Source: Arthrobacter sp. Edens01 (GTDB lineage: Bacteria > Actinomycetota > Actinomycetes > Actinomycetales > Micrococcaceae). From it: a DNA stretch of 64,000 bases. The DNA lies in contig NZ_LKIU01000005.1 of the NCBI RefSeq assembly GCF_001307035.1, positions 1,632,946 through 1,696,945 on the forward strand. Reading direction: 5' to 3'. The translations under genes were made by a program, and so were the position numbers. Shown here one piece after another: positions 7,764 through 17,595 of the stretch (position 1 is its first letter; each line of letters starts with the position of its first letter). The notes beneath the pieces were generated by a model. That model had not been told where the DNA came from and did no database searches. It was given only the letters and a program-made list of their open reading frames with translations.

Positions 7764-8942
7764 CTACTTCCGCCCGCTCTTTGCCGGCCGCGCCAGCGTC
7801 AGGAGCGGGACTTCGCGCTCGGCACGGGTCAGGGAGCCGTGCTGGCCCACCATCTGCAGTGCGGACGGGCTGGCCCTCCGGGTGTCATAGAGGGCAATCG
7901 GTTCGCGTGCGGCGACCAGCAGGTCACCGATGCGCGGGAGCACTTCGGGCCGGACCGGGCCGAAGAGCCCGGCGGCCACGGCTTCGTCCCGGGTCATGAT
8001 CCAGGTCTTGGAACCAAGCGCCCGGCGCCATGCGGCGGCCAGCCGCTCGAGCGTGCCCGACGGCGCATCCGGCTCAAGGTGCAGCTGCACCAGCCGCGGG
8101 TCGCCGGCTGTATGCCGGACCCCGTCCACCAGCGCCGGGTCGGCGGAGAAATCGATCCTGTCCGCTGGGGCAGTGTCCACCATCCCGTGGTCGGCCGTGA
8201 GCAGCACCAGGGTGTCCTGCGGCAGCTTGGCGGTGAAGCGCTTCAGGGCGGAGTCGAGCTCTTCCAGCGCCCCGCCCCACTCGGAGGACTGTGCTCCGTG
8301 CCGGTGCCCGATCTTGTCCAGCTCGTTGAAGTAGAAGTACATCAGCATGCGCTTTTCCGAGGCGAGGGACTCGGAGGCCGCCTGGATCCGGGCATGTATT
8401 CCTATGCCGGAGGCGTGGGATCCGCCGCGCAGGGCCGCCTTGGTCATCGCGGAGTCGGCAAACCTCGGCAGGCTGACAGTTGTGACCGGCACGTGCTCGG
8501 CTGCCTGTTCCAGGACGGTGGGGAACGGCTGCCACAGCCGGGGATTCACGCCCGGATCCCAGTTCCCCAGCATGTTGACTACCTTGTCCTGTGCCGGGTC
8601 CAGTACGTCATAGCCCACCATGCCGTGCTGGCCCGGCGGGAGGCCGGTGCCCAGCGAGGCAAGTGAGGCCGCAGTCGTCGTCGGGAAGGCAGCGGAAAGT
8701 GTCCGTCCGCTGTCCAGCAGCGAACGCAGGTAGGGCGCGTGTCCGGCCCGCTGTTTCAGCAGGCTGCGGCCCAGGCCGTCAACCATAACCACACAGACCC
8801 GGCGTGCGGCGGGCAGCTCAAGGGTGTTCGTGAAGCCTGGAACCTGCAGTGCTGCTGCTGCGCTGCTGAGGACTTCGGCTACGGAACTGCGTCCGTAGCC
8901 GGGCGCTTTCGGAAGCGGTTCGGGAGCGGCGGGAGAGTCCAT
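7764..8942 (-). CDS. Alkaline phosphatase superfamily protein (nucleotide pyrophosphatase/phosphodiesterase-like)
   Basis: This 392-aa protein has the metal-binding signature of the alkaline phosphatase/NPP superfamily: VVMVDGLG with Asp55, the nucleophile region FPTTTAASLASLGTG at about 86-100, FYFNELDKIGHRHG at about 225-240 and TADHGMVD at about 270-280. There is no signal peptide, so it is probably cytosolic. The substrate cannot be told from sequence: nucleotide or phosphonate-type diesters are both possible. It starts at ATG 8942, 5 bp after the DUF5998 stop, with AAGGGGC just before, and is probably co-transcribed with DUF5998 and tdk. Confidence 0.85.
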   Translation of the reverse strand: MDSPAAPEPLPKAPGYGRSSVAEVLSSAAAALQVPGFTNTLELPAARRVCVVMVDGLGRSLLKQRAGHAPYLRSLLDSGRTLSAAFPTTTAASLASLGTGLPPGQHGMVGYDVLDPAQDKVVNMLGNWDPGVNPRLWQPFPTVLEQAAEHVPVTTVSLPRFADSAMTKAALRGGSHASGIGIHARIQAASESLASEKRMLMYFYFNELDKIGHRHGAQSSEWGGALEELDSALKRFTAKLPQDTLVLLTADHGMVDTAPADRIDFSADPALVDGVRHTAGDPRLVQLHLEPDAPSGTLERLAAAWRRALGSKTWIMTRDEAVAAGLFGPVRPEVLPRIGDLLVAAREPIALYDTRRASPSALQMVGQHGSLTRAEREVPLLTLARPAKSGRK

Positions 8943-8947
8943 GCCCC

Positions 8948-9619
8948 TTACCGCTGGTGGTGGCCGCGGTTGAACCGGCTGCCGATGCCGGGCATCCGCT
9001 GCCGGTCAAGGGCGGGGTCCACGGCACGCACGTTCATGGTGTCAGTGTTGACCTTGCGCAGGGCGCGGGCAAAGGCCTTGGCGTTCTGGACAGCCTGGAT
9101 CCCGTCGGCTTCAGCCGAGACGCGCAGCACGATGTCTTCCTGCGCAATGGTTCCGGTGTAGCCATGGTCGGCTTCGCACTGGGGATCTGCGCAGCCTGCC
9201 GGCCCCATGTCCAGCCGCTGTCCCCCGGACCAGGCGATTGCCAGGGTCAGTTCCCGGGCCTGGTCGGACGGCTTATAGTTCTGCGGCTGTGAGTACATAT
9301 AGCCGAGCACAACCGAACGGATCTGTGTGACGGGCACGGACTCGGTGGAGACCTGGGCCATCATCTGTTCGCCGGCTTCGTCCAGCTGCTGGTCGTCCAC
9401 GTGGGTGATCACCAGCATGTCCTCGGTGAGGACCAGGACGGTGATATGCCGGTGCACTTCCGTCCGGTCAAAGTGCGTCTCAAGATGGATCAGGTGAGAG
9501 AGCGGTTCACGCCCGTCCAGGGCGTCATGCACAACGTCTGCCAGAAGCGTGGGATAGAAGCCTGCGCGCTCCATGGAGGCGTCAAGGCTGCGGCGTTCAG
9601 CTGAAAGTAGCGGCGACAT
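8948..9619 (-). CDS. DUF5998 family protein
   Basis: This 223-aa protein (MSPLLSAERRSLDASMERAG at the start) matches the actinobacterial DUF5998 family found beside the phosphatase-fold gene and thymidine kinase. Visible features are a helical N-terminus, a beta-rich middle (ETHFDRTEVHRHITVLVLTEDML) and a motif MGPAGCADPQCEADHGYTG with two Cys and one His that might bind metal. Its function is unknown. I used ATG 9619, which follows GGGGGAAAC. The frame continues 11 codons further upstream to 9652. Confidence 0.8.
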   Translation of the reverse strand: MSPLLSAERRSLDASMERAGFYPTLLADVVHDALDGREPLSHLIHLETHFDRTEVHRHITVLVLTEDMLVITHVDDQQLDEAGEQMMAQVSTESVPVTQIRSVVLGYMYSQPQNYKPSDQARELTLAIAWSGGQRLDMGPAGCADPQCEADHGYTGTIAQEDIVLRVSAEADGIQAVQNAKAFARALRKVNTDTMNVRAVDPALDRQRMPGIGSRFNRGHHQR

Positions 9620-9654
9620 GCATCCAGTTTCCCCCAGATTTGCCCTGAGCACCT

Positions 9655-9692
9655 AAAAAGGCGCGCTGACAGTGCATAACTTCAGGCAGCGC
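9655..9692 (-). terminator. Possible terminator for the GNAT/acyl-CoA synthetase gene
   Basis: Read leftward, GCGCTG (9692-9687) pairs with CAGCGC (9668-9663) around an 18-nt loop, and a run of five T follows at 9659-9655. The stem is only 6 bp, so this is weak. It lies directly between the stop at 9697 and the DUF5998 start. Confidence 0.35.
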
Positions 9693-9696
9693 GGGG

Positions 9697-12432
9697 TTAG
9701 TCACGCAGGGCCCGGCGGGCGCTGTCTGTCCGCTGCTGCGGGTTGCCCAGCCGGATATCAGCGCTCAGGACGGTGACTCCCTGCACCGAGACGAGCACGG
9801 GATTGATTTCCAGGAGCGCAATTTCCGGGTGCTCGTCCTTCAGCAGCGCCACCTTCGAAATCAGCTCCTCCAGGGCAGCAACGTCCACCTTGGGCAGCCC
9901 CTGGTAGCCGAAAAGCCGCCGGGAGGTCCGCGGTGTCCGTACCAGGTCGGCGATGTCCACGTCCGTGAGCGGCGGGATGCCGTGCGCCCAGTCGTCGAGG
10001 AGGTTCACCGCGTCCCCCGCAATGCCAAAGGACAGGACCGGGCCCAGCAGCGGATCCTCAATGGCCCGCAGTACGCAGCCCTGGCCGGACGGGGCCATGG
10101 ACTGCACCTCAAGCTCAAACCGCCCATAGGGCTCCAGCGCCGTCCGCATCTCGGAAATGTTGCTGCGAAGCGACTGTTCAGAGGAGATGTTCAGCCGCAC
10201 ACCGCCGAGGTCCAGGCGATGCCGCAGGTGCTCATCCATGGTCTTGAGCACCACGGGCCAGCCCAGCCGGTTGGCTGCTTCCACTGCCTCATCCTCGCTG
10301 CGGAACGGCAGCGAAGGGAGGACGTCAATACCGTAGAAACCCAGCAGCCGCGCAGTCTCGGCAGGCCCAAGGCGCAGCAGCTCGGTGTTGGCCACACGGG
10401 CCATCTGTTCCTCAATGAAGGCGTGCGCGGCCTCAGTGTCCACGCCGGCGGGCGAGGTGAAATGGCCGTGTTCCCGTCCGGACCACTCGGTGTAGCGGAC
10501 CAGCGCGGCCAGGGCAGTGACCGCGGCACCCGGGCTGGCGAAGCACGGCAGCCCGGCAGGCAGCTGCGCATCGGTTCCCGGTTCAGCACCGTCTTCGTCC
10601 GCCGCGGCCGGCTGGAGGGCAGCACGCAAGGCCAGGACACCTTCGGTGTGCTGGTTCGGATCCATGATTCCGGTAAACACGGCCACAACCGGCTTCGAAG
10701 CCTCCAGTGCGCAGTCCAGCAGCGTCTCCGCCACCGCGTCATTGCTCAGCCCCGCTGAGGGAAGCAGGGTCACGACGGCGGAATGCACTGCTTCGTCAGA
10801 GAGAGCCTTCGCCACGGCTTCACGCAGTGCGGGCAGGGCTGCGCTTTGGCCCCGGTCCAGTTCCAGGTCGGTGCGAAGGTGTACGGTATCCAGGTCCAGC
10901 GCGACCGCGGCGTCCGCCAGCACCCGGCCCAGCGCTGCGGAGTTGCTGAGGACGGCCAGTCCCCGGCCGCGCGGCAGCGGCTGGCTGCAGGCAATCTGCG
11001 CAACATCCATGAGCTGTTCATTGGTGGGGACGCGGATGACTCCGGACTGGCGCAGCATTGCGTCCAGTGCGCCGCGGGGCGCCTGGGTCAGCCGGACAGA
11101 GTGCCCCGGGGGCAGCTGCAGCCCGGTGACGTCCGACTTCGCCACGATCACCGGCTTGCTGGTGGCCAGCCGGCGTGCAATTCGGGAGAACTTACGCGGG
11201 TTTCCCACTGACTCGAGGTAGAGGCCCACCACTTTCGTGTCCGCGTCGTCTTCCCAGTACTGCATCACGTCGTTGCCGGAGACATCTGCCCGGTTACCGG
11301 CGGAAATCGTTGAGGAAAGGCCCAGCCTGCGACGCTGCGCCGCCGCGTACAGCAGCACGCCGATTGCAGCCGACTGGCTGAACAGGCCCAGTCCCCCGCG
11401 GCGCGGCAGGGCCGGAGCCATCGAGGCGTTGAGGGAGATTTCAGGACGCGTGTTGATCAGGCCCAGGGACGCCGGGCCGACCACCCGCATGCCGTTGGCC
11501 CGGGCGTAGCGCACCAGCCGGCGCTGGCGTGCCAGTCCTGCCTCGCCGTCGTCGAACCCTGCACTGACCACCAGCAGGTGCTTCACTCCGGCGGCAGCGC
11601 ATTCCTCAGCCACGCGCTGCACCTGGTCATACGGCACGGCGATGACTGCCAGCGAGACGGGCTCGGGGATCTCAGAGATCTTCCCGTAGGAAACCATGCC
11701 GGCCAGTTCAAAGGCCTCGGGGTTTACCGCGTAGACGCTGCCGGTGAATCCGCCCTCGACGATGTGTTCCATGAGCTGGTAGCCAACGCTCCCCCACTCA
11801 CGGCTGGCACCAATCACTGCAATGGACGACGGCGAGAGCAGGTTCGCGACGCTGCGCGCCTCGGCCCGGTGTTCCCGGGCTTCCATCACTGCACGGGATT
11901 TCTCGGTGGGGTCAATGTCGAAGTCAAGGGCGATCACGCCGTCGTCGAAAGCCCTGCGGACTTCATAGCCCGCATCGGCAAAGACGCTGAGCATTTTGCG
12001 GTTCTCCGGAAGCACCTCGGCACTGAAGCGGCGGATCCCGTTTTCGCGGGCCGCCGCGGCCAGGTGTTCAAGGAGGATCGAGCCGATTCCGCGGCCCTGG
12101 TGCTCGTCGGAAATGTTGAAGGCGACCTCGGCCTCGGTGGGGTCGTCCAGGCGGTCATACCGGCCAATGCCCACGATCTCGGTGCCGAGTGTGATGACAA
12201 ACGCAACGCGATCCCGGTAATCGACGTTGGTAAAGCGCTTCAGCTCGCGGCCGCTCAGTTTAGCCTTGTAAGTGAAGAAACGAAGATAGATGGAGCTCTG
12301 GGACTGCCGCATGTGGAATGCCTGCAACGCCTCGGCATCGGCCGGGGAAACCGGGCGGAGATGGCCCGTACCGCCGTCCCGCAACACGACATCAGCTTCC
12401 CAATATTCGGGGTATTGTCCCTGCTCCGCCAT
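9697..12432 (-). CDS. GNAT acetyltransferase fused to NDP-forming acyl-CoA synthetase-like domains (Pat-like)
   Basis: This 911-aa fusion has an N-terminal GNAT domain (about residues 10-165; acetyl-CoA loop EHQGRGIGSILLEHL), then a CoA-binding domain (about 195-320; SIAVIGASREWGSVGYQLME), a succinyl-CoA-synthetase-like flavodoxin domain, and a C-terminal ATP-grasp domain (about 680-905; LGWPVVLKTMDEHLRH). Such proteins include the Pat lysine acetyltransferases, which acetylate and switch off acyl-CoA synthetases. The catalytic SHTGA motif of active ADP-forming ligases seems to be replaced by HSVRLTQ, just before RQSGVIRV. The ligase part may therefore be a regulatory sensor. A TAGGCT 6 nt before the ATG suggests a leaderless transcript. 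It is divergent from parC. Confidence 0.88.
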   Translation of the reverse strand: MAEQGQYPEYWEADVVLRDGGTGHLRPVSPADAEALQAFHMRQSQSSIYLRFFTYKAKLSGRELKRFTNVDYRDRVAFVITLGTEIVGIGRYDRLDDPTEAEVAFNISDEHQGRGIGSILLEHLAAAARENGIRRFSAEVLPENRKMLSVFADAGYEVRRAFDDGVIALDFDIDPTEKSRAVMEAREHRAEARSVANLLSPSSIAVIGASREWGSVGYQLMEHIVEGGFTGSVYAVNPEAFELAGMVSYGKISEIPEPVSLAVIAVPYDQVQRVAEECAAAGVKHLLVVSAGFDDGEAGLARQRRLVRYARANGMRVVGPASLGLINTRPEISLNASMAPALPRRGGLGLFSQSAAIGVLLYAAAQRRRLGLSSTISAGNRADVSGNDVMQYWEDDADTKVVGLYLESVGNPRKFSRIARRLATSKPVIVAKSDVTGLQLPPGHSVRLTQAPRGALDAMLRQSGVIRVPTNEQLMDVAQIACSQPLPRGRGLAVLSNSAALGRVLADAAVALDLDTVHLRTDLELDRGQSAALPALREAVAKALSDEAVHSAVVTLLPSAGLSNDAVAETLLDCALEASKPVVAVFTGIMDPNQHTEGVLALRAALQPAAADEDGAEPGTDAQLPAGLPCFASPGAAVTALAALVRYTEWSGREHGHFTSPAGVDTEAAHAFIEEQMARVANTELLRLGPAETARLLGFYGIDVLPSLPFRSEDEAVEAANRLGWPVVLKTMDEHLRHRLDLGGVRLNISSEQSLRSNISEMRTALEPYGRFELEVQSMAPSGQGCVLRAIEDPLLGPVLSFGIAGDAVNLLDDWAHGIPPLTDVDIADLVRTPRTSRRLFGYQGLPKVDVAALEELISKVALLKDEHPEIALLEINPVLVSVQGVTVLSADIRLGNPQQRTDSARRALRD

Positions 12433-12438
12433 AGACTC

Positions 12439-12444
12439 AGCCTA
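12439..12444 (-). promoter_or_regulatory. Candidate -10 element of a leaderless transcript for the GNAT/acyl-CoA synthetase gene
   Basis: TAGGCT (read leftward from 12444) ends 6 nt before the ATG at 12432 and no ribosome binding site is seen. This is the TAnnnT-N6/7-start arrangement of actinobacterial leaderless genes. Confidence 0.5.
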
Positions 12445-12520
12445 GTGGGCATTTTTTAGAACCCGCCACCGAACCGCCATAAGGCACCAAAACCCACAAC
12501 CTCAAGGACGCAAGAAATAC

Positions 12521-15004
12521 ATGGCCCGGCGCTCCGCCTCCGCACCCACTCCCGGTGAACCAATCGCCGAGAACATCATCGATATAGACGTCACCACCGA
12601 GATGGAAGGGTCCTTCCTCGAGTACGCCTACTCGGTGATCTATTCACGTGCCCTGCCGGATGCGCGTGACGGATTGAAGCCGGTGCAGCGCCGCATCCTG
12701 TACATGATGTCCGAGATGGGGCTGCGGCCCGACCGTGGCCACGTCAAGAGTGCCCGCGTGGTGGGCGAGGTAATGGGCAAGCTCCACCCGCACGGCGATT
12801 CAGCCATCTACGACGCCATGGTCCGGATGGCCCAGGACTGGGCACTACGCCTCCCGCTGATCGACGGGCACGGCAACTTCGGTTCGCTCGACGACGGCCC
12901 GGCTGCCTCGCGGTACACCGAGGCCCGCCTTGCCGCTGCGGCGCTGACGCTCACCGACCACCTCGATGAAGACGTGGTGGACTTCGTCCCGAACTACGAC
13001 AACCAGCTGACCCAGCCGGAGGTGCTGCCGGCTGCGTTCCCGAACCTGCTGGTCAACGGCGCCAGCGGTATTGCCGTTGGCATGGCGACCAACATGGCAC
13101 CGCACAACCTGGGTGAAGTCATTGCCGCCACCCAGCACCTCATCCGCCACCCCGAGGCAACCCTCGAAGACATCATGCGGTTCGTGCCGGGACCTGACCT
13201 GCCCTCCGGCGGCCGGATCGTCGGCCTGGATGGAATCCGCGACGCGTATGCCACCGGGCGCGGTTCGTTCAAGACCCGGGCCAAGGTGGAAGTTGAACAG
13301 CTCACCGCCCGCCGCACAGGCCTGGTGGTCACCGAGCTTCCGTACATGGTGGGTCCGGAAAAGGTGATCGAGAAGATCAAGGACGCGGTGACGTCCAAGA
13401 AACTCCAGGGCATTTCCGACGTCGTTGACCTGACCGACCGCCAGCACGGTCTCCGCCTGGTCATTGAGCTGAAGAACGGGTTCAATCCCAAGGCTGTCCT
13501 GGCCCAGCTCTACCGGTACACGCCGATGGAAGATTCGTTCGGCATCAACAACGTCTCCCTGGTGGACGGCCAGCCCCGGACCCTGGGCCTGGTGGAGCTG
13601 CTGCAGGTTTATGCCTCGCACCGCCTCGGCGTGGTCCGGCGCCGCACTGCCTACCGGCTTGGGCGCAAGAAGGACCGGCTGCACCTCGTTGAGGGCCTGC
13701 TGATCGCGATCGTCGATATTGACGAGGTCATTCAGGTGATCCGCTCCTCGGAGGAAACGGCCGAGGCCCGGACCCGCCTGATGTCCATCTACGACCTCAC
13801 TGAAATCCAGGCGAACCACATCCTGGAACTGCGCCTGCGCCAGCTGACCAAGTACTCCCGCCTCGAGCTGGAGAAGGAACAGGAAGAACTCCGCGCTGCC
13901 ATCGAGGAGCTCCAGGCGATCCTCGATTCCGAAGATCGCCTCCGCGGACTTGTCTGTGACGAGCTGGGCGAAGTCGCTGCCCGGTACGCGACTCCGCGCC
14001 GGACCGTGCTGCTGGAGTCCGAAGCCGTGGCGCCGATGGCTTCCGAAGCCGTGGCCGTGAAGGCAGGCAAGGGTGCCAAGGCCGTTCTGCCCCTGCAGAT
14101 CCCTGACGATCCCTGCTGGGTGATTCTCTCTGCCTCCGGGCAGCTGGCCCGGACCGCCAACCAGGAGCCGCTCGCCGAGGGCGGCCAGCGGACCCGGCAT
14201 GATGTGTTCCGTTCCGTGGTCGCCACCACCGCCCGCGGTGAAATCGGCGCGGTCACCTCATCCGGCCGCATGATCCGGGTGCAGGTGATGGACATGCCGG
14301 CGCTGCCCCCGACCAACGGGCTGCCGAATCTCGCCGGCGGTGTGCCTGCCAAGGACTTCATGACCCTGGCCAAGGGCGAGAAACTGATCGGCATGGTGCC
14401 GCTGAACGCCGTGCTGGCCCTCGGTACCCGCAACGGCGTGGTCAAGCGGGTCAATCCCGACTACCCGCTGAACCGGGACGACTGGGAAGCCATCACCCTG
14501 AAGCCCAAGGACGAAGTGGTGGGTGCCGCCGTCGCTGCGAACGAGGACGACGAACTCGTCTTCGCCACCCGGGGCGCCCAGCTGCTGCGCTTCCCTGCTT
14601 CCGTCGTCCGTCCGCAGGGACGGACCGCCGGCGGTGTGGCCGGCATGAAGCTCAGCGATGGTGACCAGGTCATCTTCTTCGGCGTGGTCCCGGCCGGCGA
14701 CCCGGACGCCGTCGTGGTCACCGTTGCCTCCGGCACCGAAACCATTCCCGGAACGCCCGGCGGGTCGGTTAAGGTCACCGATTTCTCCGAGTACCCGGCG
14801 AAGGGACGTGCAACGGCGGGTGTCCGGGCGCACCGGTTCCTCAAGGGCGAAGATGCGCTCGTGGTGGCCTGGGCCGGGCACGGTCCGGCGAAGGCTGCCG
14901 CTGCCAACGGTGTTGCCCGTGCCCTGCCCACCGAGCACGGCCGGCGGGATGGATCGGGTGTGCCCCTGGCGAGCCCGGTCGACCACGTGGGTCCCAGCTT
15001 CTAG
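12521..15004 (+). CDS. parC: DNA topoisomerase IV subunit A (type IIA, GyrA/ParC family)
   Basis: This is the DNA-breaking and religating subunit of a type IIA topoisomerase (827 aa). The catalytic tyrosine is Tyr132 in [10 protein letters not shown]. The quinolone region [10 protein letters not shown] (89-98) carries Ser and Asp at the classical resistance positions, so it looks wild-type. The C-terminal half (from about residue 500) is the beta-pinwheel DNA-wrapping domain. The GyrA-box found in true gyrase is not visible; [11 protein letters not shown] is at the corresponding blade. That, and the presence of a matching parE at 27.4 kb, argue for Topo IV rather than gyrase. The ATG follows CAAGGACG. 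A strong terminator follows. Confidence 0.9.
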   Translation: MARRSASAPTPGEPIAENIIDIDVTTEMEGSFLEYAYSVIYSRALPDARDGLKPVQRRILYMMSEMGLRPDRGHVKSARVVGEVMGKLHPHGDSAIYDAMVRMAQDWALRLPLIDGHGNFGSLDDGPAASRYTEARLAAAALTLTDHLDEDVVDFVPNYDNQLTQPEVLPAAFPNLLVNGASGIAVGMATNMAPHNLGEVIAATQHLIRHPEATLEDIMRFVPGPDLPSGGRIVGLDGIRDAYATGRGSFKTRAKVEVEQLTARRTGLVVTELPYMVGPEKVIEKIKDAVTSKKLQGISDVVDLTDRQHGLRLVIELKNGFNPKAVLAQLYRYTPMEDSFGINNVSLVDGQPRTLGLVELLQVYASHRLGVVRRRTAYRLGRKKDRLHLVEGLLIAIVDIDEVIQVIRSSEETAEARTRLMSIYDLTEIQANHILELRLRQLTKYSRLELEKEQEELRAAIEELQAILDSEDRLRGLVCDELGEVAARYATPRRTVLLESEAVAPMASEAVAVKAGKGAKAVLPLQIPDDPCWVILSASGQLARTANQEPLAEGGQRTRHDVFRSVVATTARGEIGAVTSSGRMIRVQVMDMPALPPTNGLPNLAGGVPAKDFMTLAKGEKLIGMVPLNAVLALGTRNGVVKRVNPDYPLNRDDWEAITLKPKDEVVGAAVAANEDDELVFATRGAQLLRFPASVVRPQGRTAGGVAGMKLSDGDQVIFFGVVPAGDPDAVVVTVASGTETIPGTPGGSVKVTDFSEYPAKGRATAGVRAHRFLKGEDALVVAWAGHGPAKAAAANGVARALPTEHGRRDGSGVPLASPVDHVGPSF

Positions 15005-15016
15005 CCGCGTTAACGC

Positions 15017-15057
15017 AGTCCGGCCGGGCCTGGCTAACCAGGCCCGGCCGGACTTTT
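15017..15057 (+). terminator. Strong intrinsic terminator after parC
   Basis: A perfect 17-bp stem (AGTCCGGCCGGGCCTGG at 15017-15033 pairing with 15038-15054) closes a 4-nt loop and runs into TTTT. It lies 12 nt after the parC stop and before the convergent copA end. Confidence 0.9.
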
Positions 15058-15079
15058 GTCCTGTGGCAGGTTGTTCGTG

Positions 15080-17311
15080 CTACTTGCCGAAGCTGCGCAG
15101 CCGCAGCGAGTTCAGCACAACGAGCACAGAGCTGGCTGCCATGGCTGCGCCGGCGATCATGGGGTTCAGGAGCCCGAAAGCCGCAACCGGGATGCCTACA
15201 GCGTTGTAGAAGAAGGCCCAGAACAGGTTGACCTTGATGGTCCGCAGCGTCCGGCGGGAGAGCTCAATTGCCGTCGCCACCTGTCCCAGCGAACTGCCCA
15301 TGACGGTCAGGTCTGCAGCGGCCATGGCAGCGTCAGTACCCGAACCCATTGCGATGCCAAGGTCGGCCTGGGCCAGTGCCGCGGCGTCGTTCACGCCGTC
15401 ACCGGCCATTGCCACCGTGGCGCCCTCCGACTGGAACCGGCGGACTGCTTCGACTTTGCCCTCCGGCCGGACGTCTGCGAGCACGTCCCCAGCGGGAATG
15501 CCGACTTCCCTGGCTACTGCTGCAGCCACCACGGCGTTGTCCCCCGTGAGGAGAACAGGCCTCAGACCGAGTGCGGAGAGCCGGGCAACAGCTTCCCGCG
15601 AACCTTCCTTGATGGTGTCCTGCAGGCTGATCACGCCAGCGGGAACCCCGTCCACAGCCACAACGACGGCGGTGGCTCCGGTTTCCTGTTCGTGCAGGAG
15701 CACGTCCTGCGCAGCAGCGTCGAGCAAAATCCCGTTTTCCTGCAGCCAGCCGGGACGGCCTGCGACGACGCTTCGTCCCTCGACCATGCCGCGTACTCCG
15801 CCGCCCGGTGAGGACTGGAAGCCGCTGACCGGTGCCAGCCCCGGTCCCTGTTCGGCAGCTGCGGCTATTGCACGTGCGATCGGATGCTCACCGGCATTCT
15901 CAAGCGATCCGGCAAGGCGGAGCAGTTCAGTTTCATCTTCGGTGCGGCTGCCCGGCAGCAGGACCGTGCGGGCAACGGAGAGCTTTCCGCTGGTGACCGT
16001 CCCGGTCTTGTCCAGCAGGATGGTGTCCACCATGCGGGTGTCCTCAAGGACCTGCGGGCCCTTGATGAGGATGCCAAGCTGGGCTCCGCGGCCGGTACCG
16101 GTCAGCAGGCCCACCGGAGTGGCCAGCCCGAGCGCGCAGGGGCACGCAATGACCAGCACGGCAACGGCAGAGGTGAAGGCACCCTGCAGGTCGCCGGTGA
16201 GTACCAGCCACAGCACAAAGGTCAGTACGGCAATGGCCAGGACCACGGGCACGAACACGGAACTGATCCGGTCTGCCAGCCTTGCGATCGGAGCCTTGCC
16301 GGACTGGGCAGCACTCACCAGTGCGCCCATCTGGGCCAGCGTTGTTTCACTGCCCACGCGGGTAGCGCGGACCAGCAGCCGTCCCGAAGTGTTGACGGTC
16401 GCCCCTGTCACGGGATCCCCTGCATGGACTTCCACCGGCAGGGATTCTCCGGTGATAAGGGCAGCGTCAATGGCGGATTCGCCGTCGACCACTATTCCGT
16501 CAGTGGCGACCTTCTCCCCCGGACGGACAACGAACACGTCCCCGGGAACCAAATCGCCTGCCGGTATCTTCTCTTCCCGGCCGTCCCGAAGGACTACTGC
16601 CTCCTTCGCGCCGAGTGAAAGGAGCGAGGTGAGGGCGTCCGCCGCGCTCGTTTTGGCGCGCGCTTCCAGGAACCGGCCAAGCAGCAGGAAGGTAGTGACC
16701 ACGGCGGCCACTTCGAAGTAGAGGTGCGCCTCGCTCATCCCCGGATCCGCGGTCAGCGCGGGATCGGCGATCAGCTGCCCCAGGGAGAAGAGGTAGGCCG
16801 CGGAGACACCAATGGAGACCAGTGTGTCCATGGTGGAGGCAAGGTGCCGCGCGTTGACCGCCGCCGCCCGGTGGAACGGCCACGCAGACCACAGCACCAC
16901 GGGAAGGGACAATAGCGCTGCTGCCCATCCCCAGTTGGGGAACGCGAACGCCGGGACCATGGAAATGAGCAGCACGGGAACTGTCAGCACGGCTGCCGTT
17001 ATCAGGCGGGGCCGCAGTTCGCCGGCAGTGCCGCCGTGGGCCATGTGGTCCTCATGGCCGTTGTGTGCCGGAGTAGCCACGCTTGCCCGGTAACCGGCTG
17101 CTTCGACGGTTTCCACCAGCTGCTGGTCGCTGACGCCGGCCGGAACCTTCACCGTGGCTGAGTTGAGCGGAAGGTTGACGCTGGCCTGCACACCGTCAAT
17201 CTTGGCGAGCTTGCGCTCAACCCTGTTGACGCAGGAGGCACAGGTCATGCCCTGAATGTCCAGCGACACCTCGCGCTCAGCGCCCAGGTGCTGCTGTTCA
17301 CGGGTTTCCAT
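15080..17311 (-). CDS. copA: Copper-exporting P1B-type ATPase
   Basis: This 743-aa membrane pump exports Cu(I) from the cytosol using ATP. From ATG 17311, the features are an N-terminal heavy-metal domain with GMTCASC (Cys24, Cys27), about eight transmembrane helices with the metal-transport motif CPC at 390-392 (IACPCALGLATP), the phosphorylated Asp434 in DKTGTVTSGK, and the nucleotide-binding and hinge motifs GDGVNDAAALAQAD near residue 650. A His-containing linker (HNGHEDHMAHGG) follows the N-terminal domain. I rejected the longer frame to 17443 because AAAGGAGAATC precedes this ATG and the extension would overlap copZ. It is the last gene of csoR-copZ-copA. Confidence 0.95.
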   Translation of the reverse strand: METREQQHLGAEREVSLDIQGMTCASCVNRVERKLAKIDGVQASVNLPLNSATVKVPAGVSDQQLVETVEAAGYRASVATPAHNGHEDHMAHGGTAGELRPRLITAAVLTVPVLLISMVPAFAFPNWGWAAALLSLPVVLWSAWPFHRAAAVNARHLASTMDTLVSIGVSAAYLFSLGQLIADPALTADPGMSEAHLYFEVAAVVTTFLLLGRFLEARAKTSAADALTSLLSLGAKEAVVLRDGREEKIPAGDLVPGDVFVVRPGEKVATDGIVVDGESAIDAALITGESLPVEVHAGDPVTGATVNTSGRLLVRATRVGSETTLAQMGALVSAAQSGKAPIARLADRISSVFVPVVLAIAVLTFVLWLVLTGDLQGAFTSAVAVLVIACPCALGLATPVGLLTGTGRGAQLGILIKGPQVLEDTRMVDTILLDKTGTVTSGKLSVARTVLLPGSRTEDETELLRLAGSLENAGEHPIARAIAAAAEQGPGLAPVSGFQSSPGGGVRGMVEGRSVVAGRPGWLQENGILLDAAAQDVLLHEQETGATAVVVAVDGVPAGVISLQDTIKEGSREAVARLSALGLRPVLLTGDNAVVAAAVAREVGIPAGDVLADVRPEGKVEAVRRFQSEGATVAMAGDGVNDAAALAQADLGIAMGSGTDAAMAAADLTVMGSSLGQVATAIELSRRTLRTIKVNLFWAFFYNAVGIPVAAFGLLNPMIAGAAMAASSVLVVLNSLRLRSFGK

Positions 17312-17321
17312 GATTCTCCTT

Positions 17322-17534
17322 TCAGCCCACCACGGTGTAGCCGGCTTCTGCCACGGCTTCCCCGAGCAGCTTCGGTTCGATCGGCTCGGCTGAGGTAACG
17401 ACGGCGGTTGAAACTCCTCCGGCCACCAGGTCCACCCGGACATCCTGTACCCCGCTGACCTCCTTTAGTTCCTCAGTCACCGAGGCAACACAGTGCCCGC
17501 AGGTCATTCCGGAAATGTTTAGCTGGGTTTCCAT
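17322..17534 (-). CDS. copZ: Copper chaperone CopZ-like heavy-metal-associated protein
   Basis: This 70-aa single heavy-metal-associated domain has the Cu(I)-binding motif GMTCGHC (Cys12 and Cys15). It delivers copper to the CopA pump and to the CsoR sensor. It starts at ATG 17534, preceded by AAGGAGAGCC, and ends 10 nt before copA. The gap to csoR upstream is 61 nt, so the three genes form one copper operon. Its length and fold are normal for CopZ. Confidence 0.92.
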   Translation of the reverse strand: METQLNISGMTCGHCVASVTEELKEVSGVQDVRVDLVAGGVSTAVVTSAEPIEPKLLGEAVAEAGYTVVG

Positions 17535-17595
17535 TCTTGGCTCTCCTTGTTCCCGGGCATAAGCCCTGGTTTGTGCTTGGTGGTCGGACAGGGGT

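Noticed and set aside
12845-14200. 451-codon minus-strand frame within parC
   Set aside because: A complementary-strand shadow of a highly biased GC-rich gene; its product has no recognisable domain and it overlaps conserved ParC sequence.
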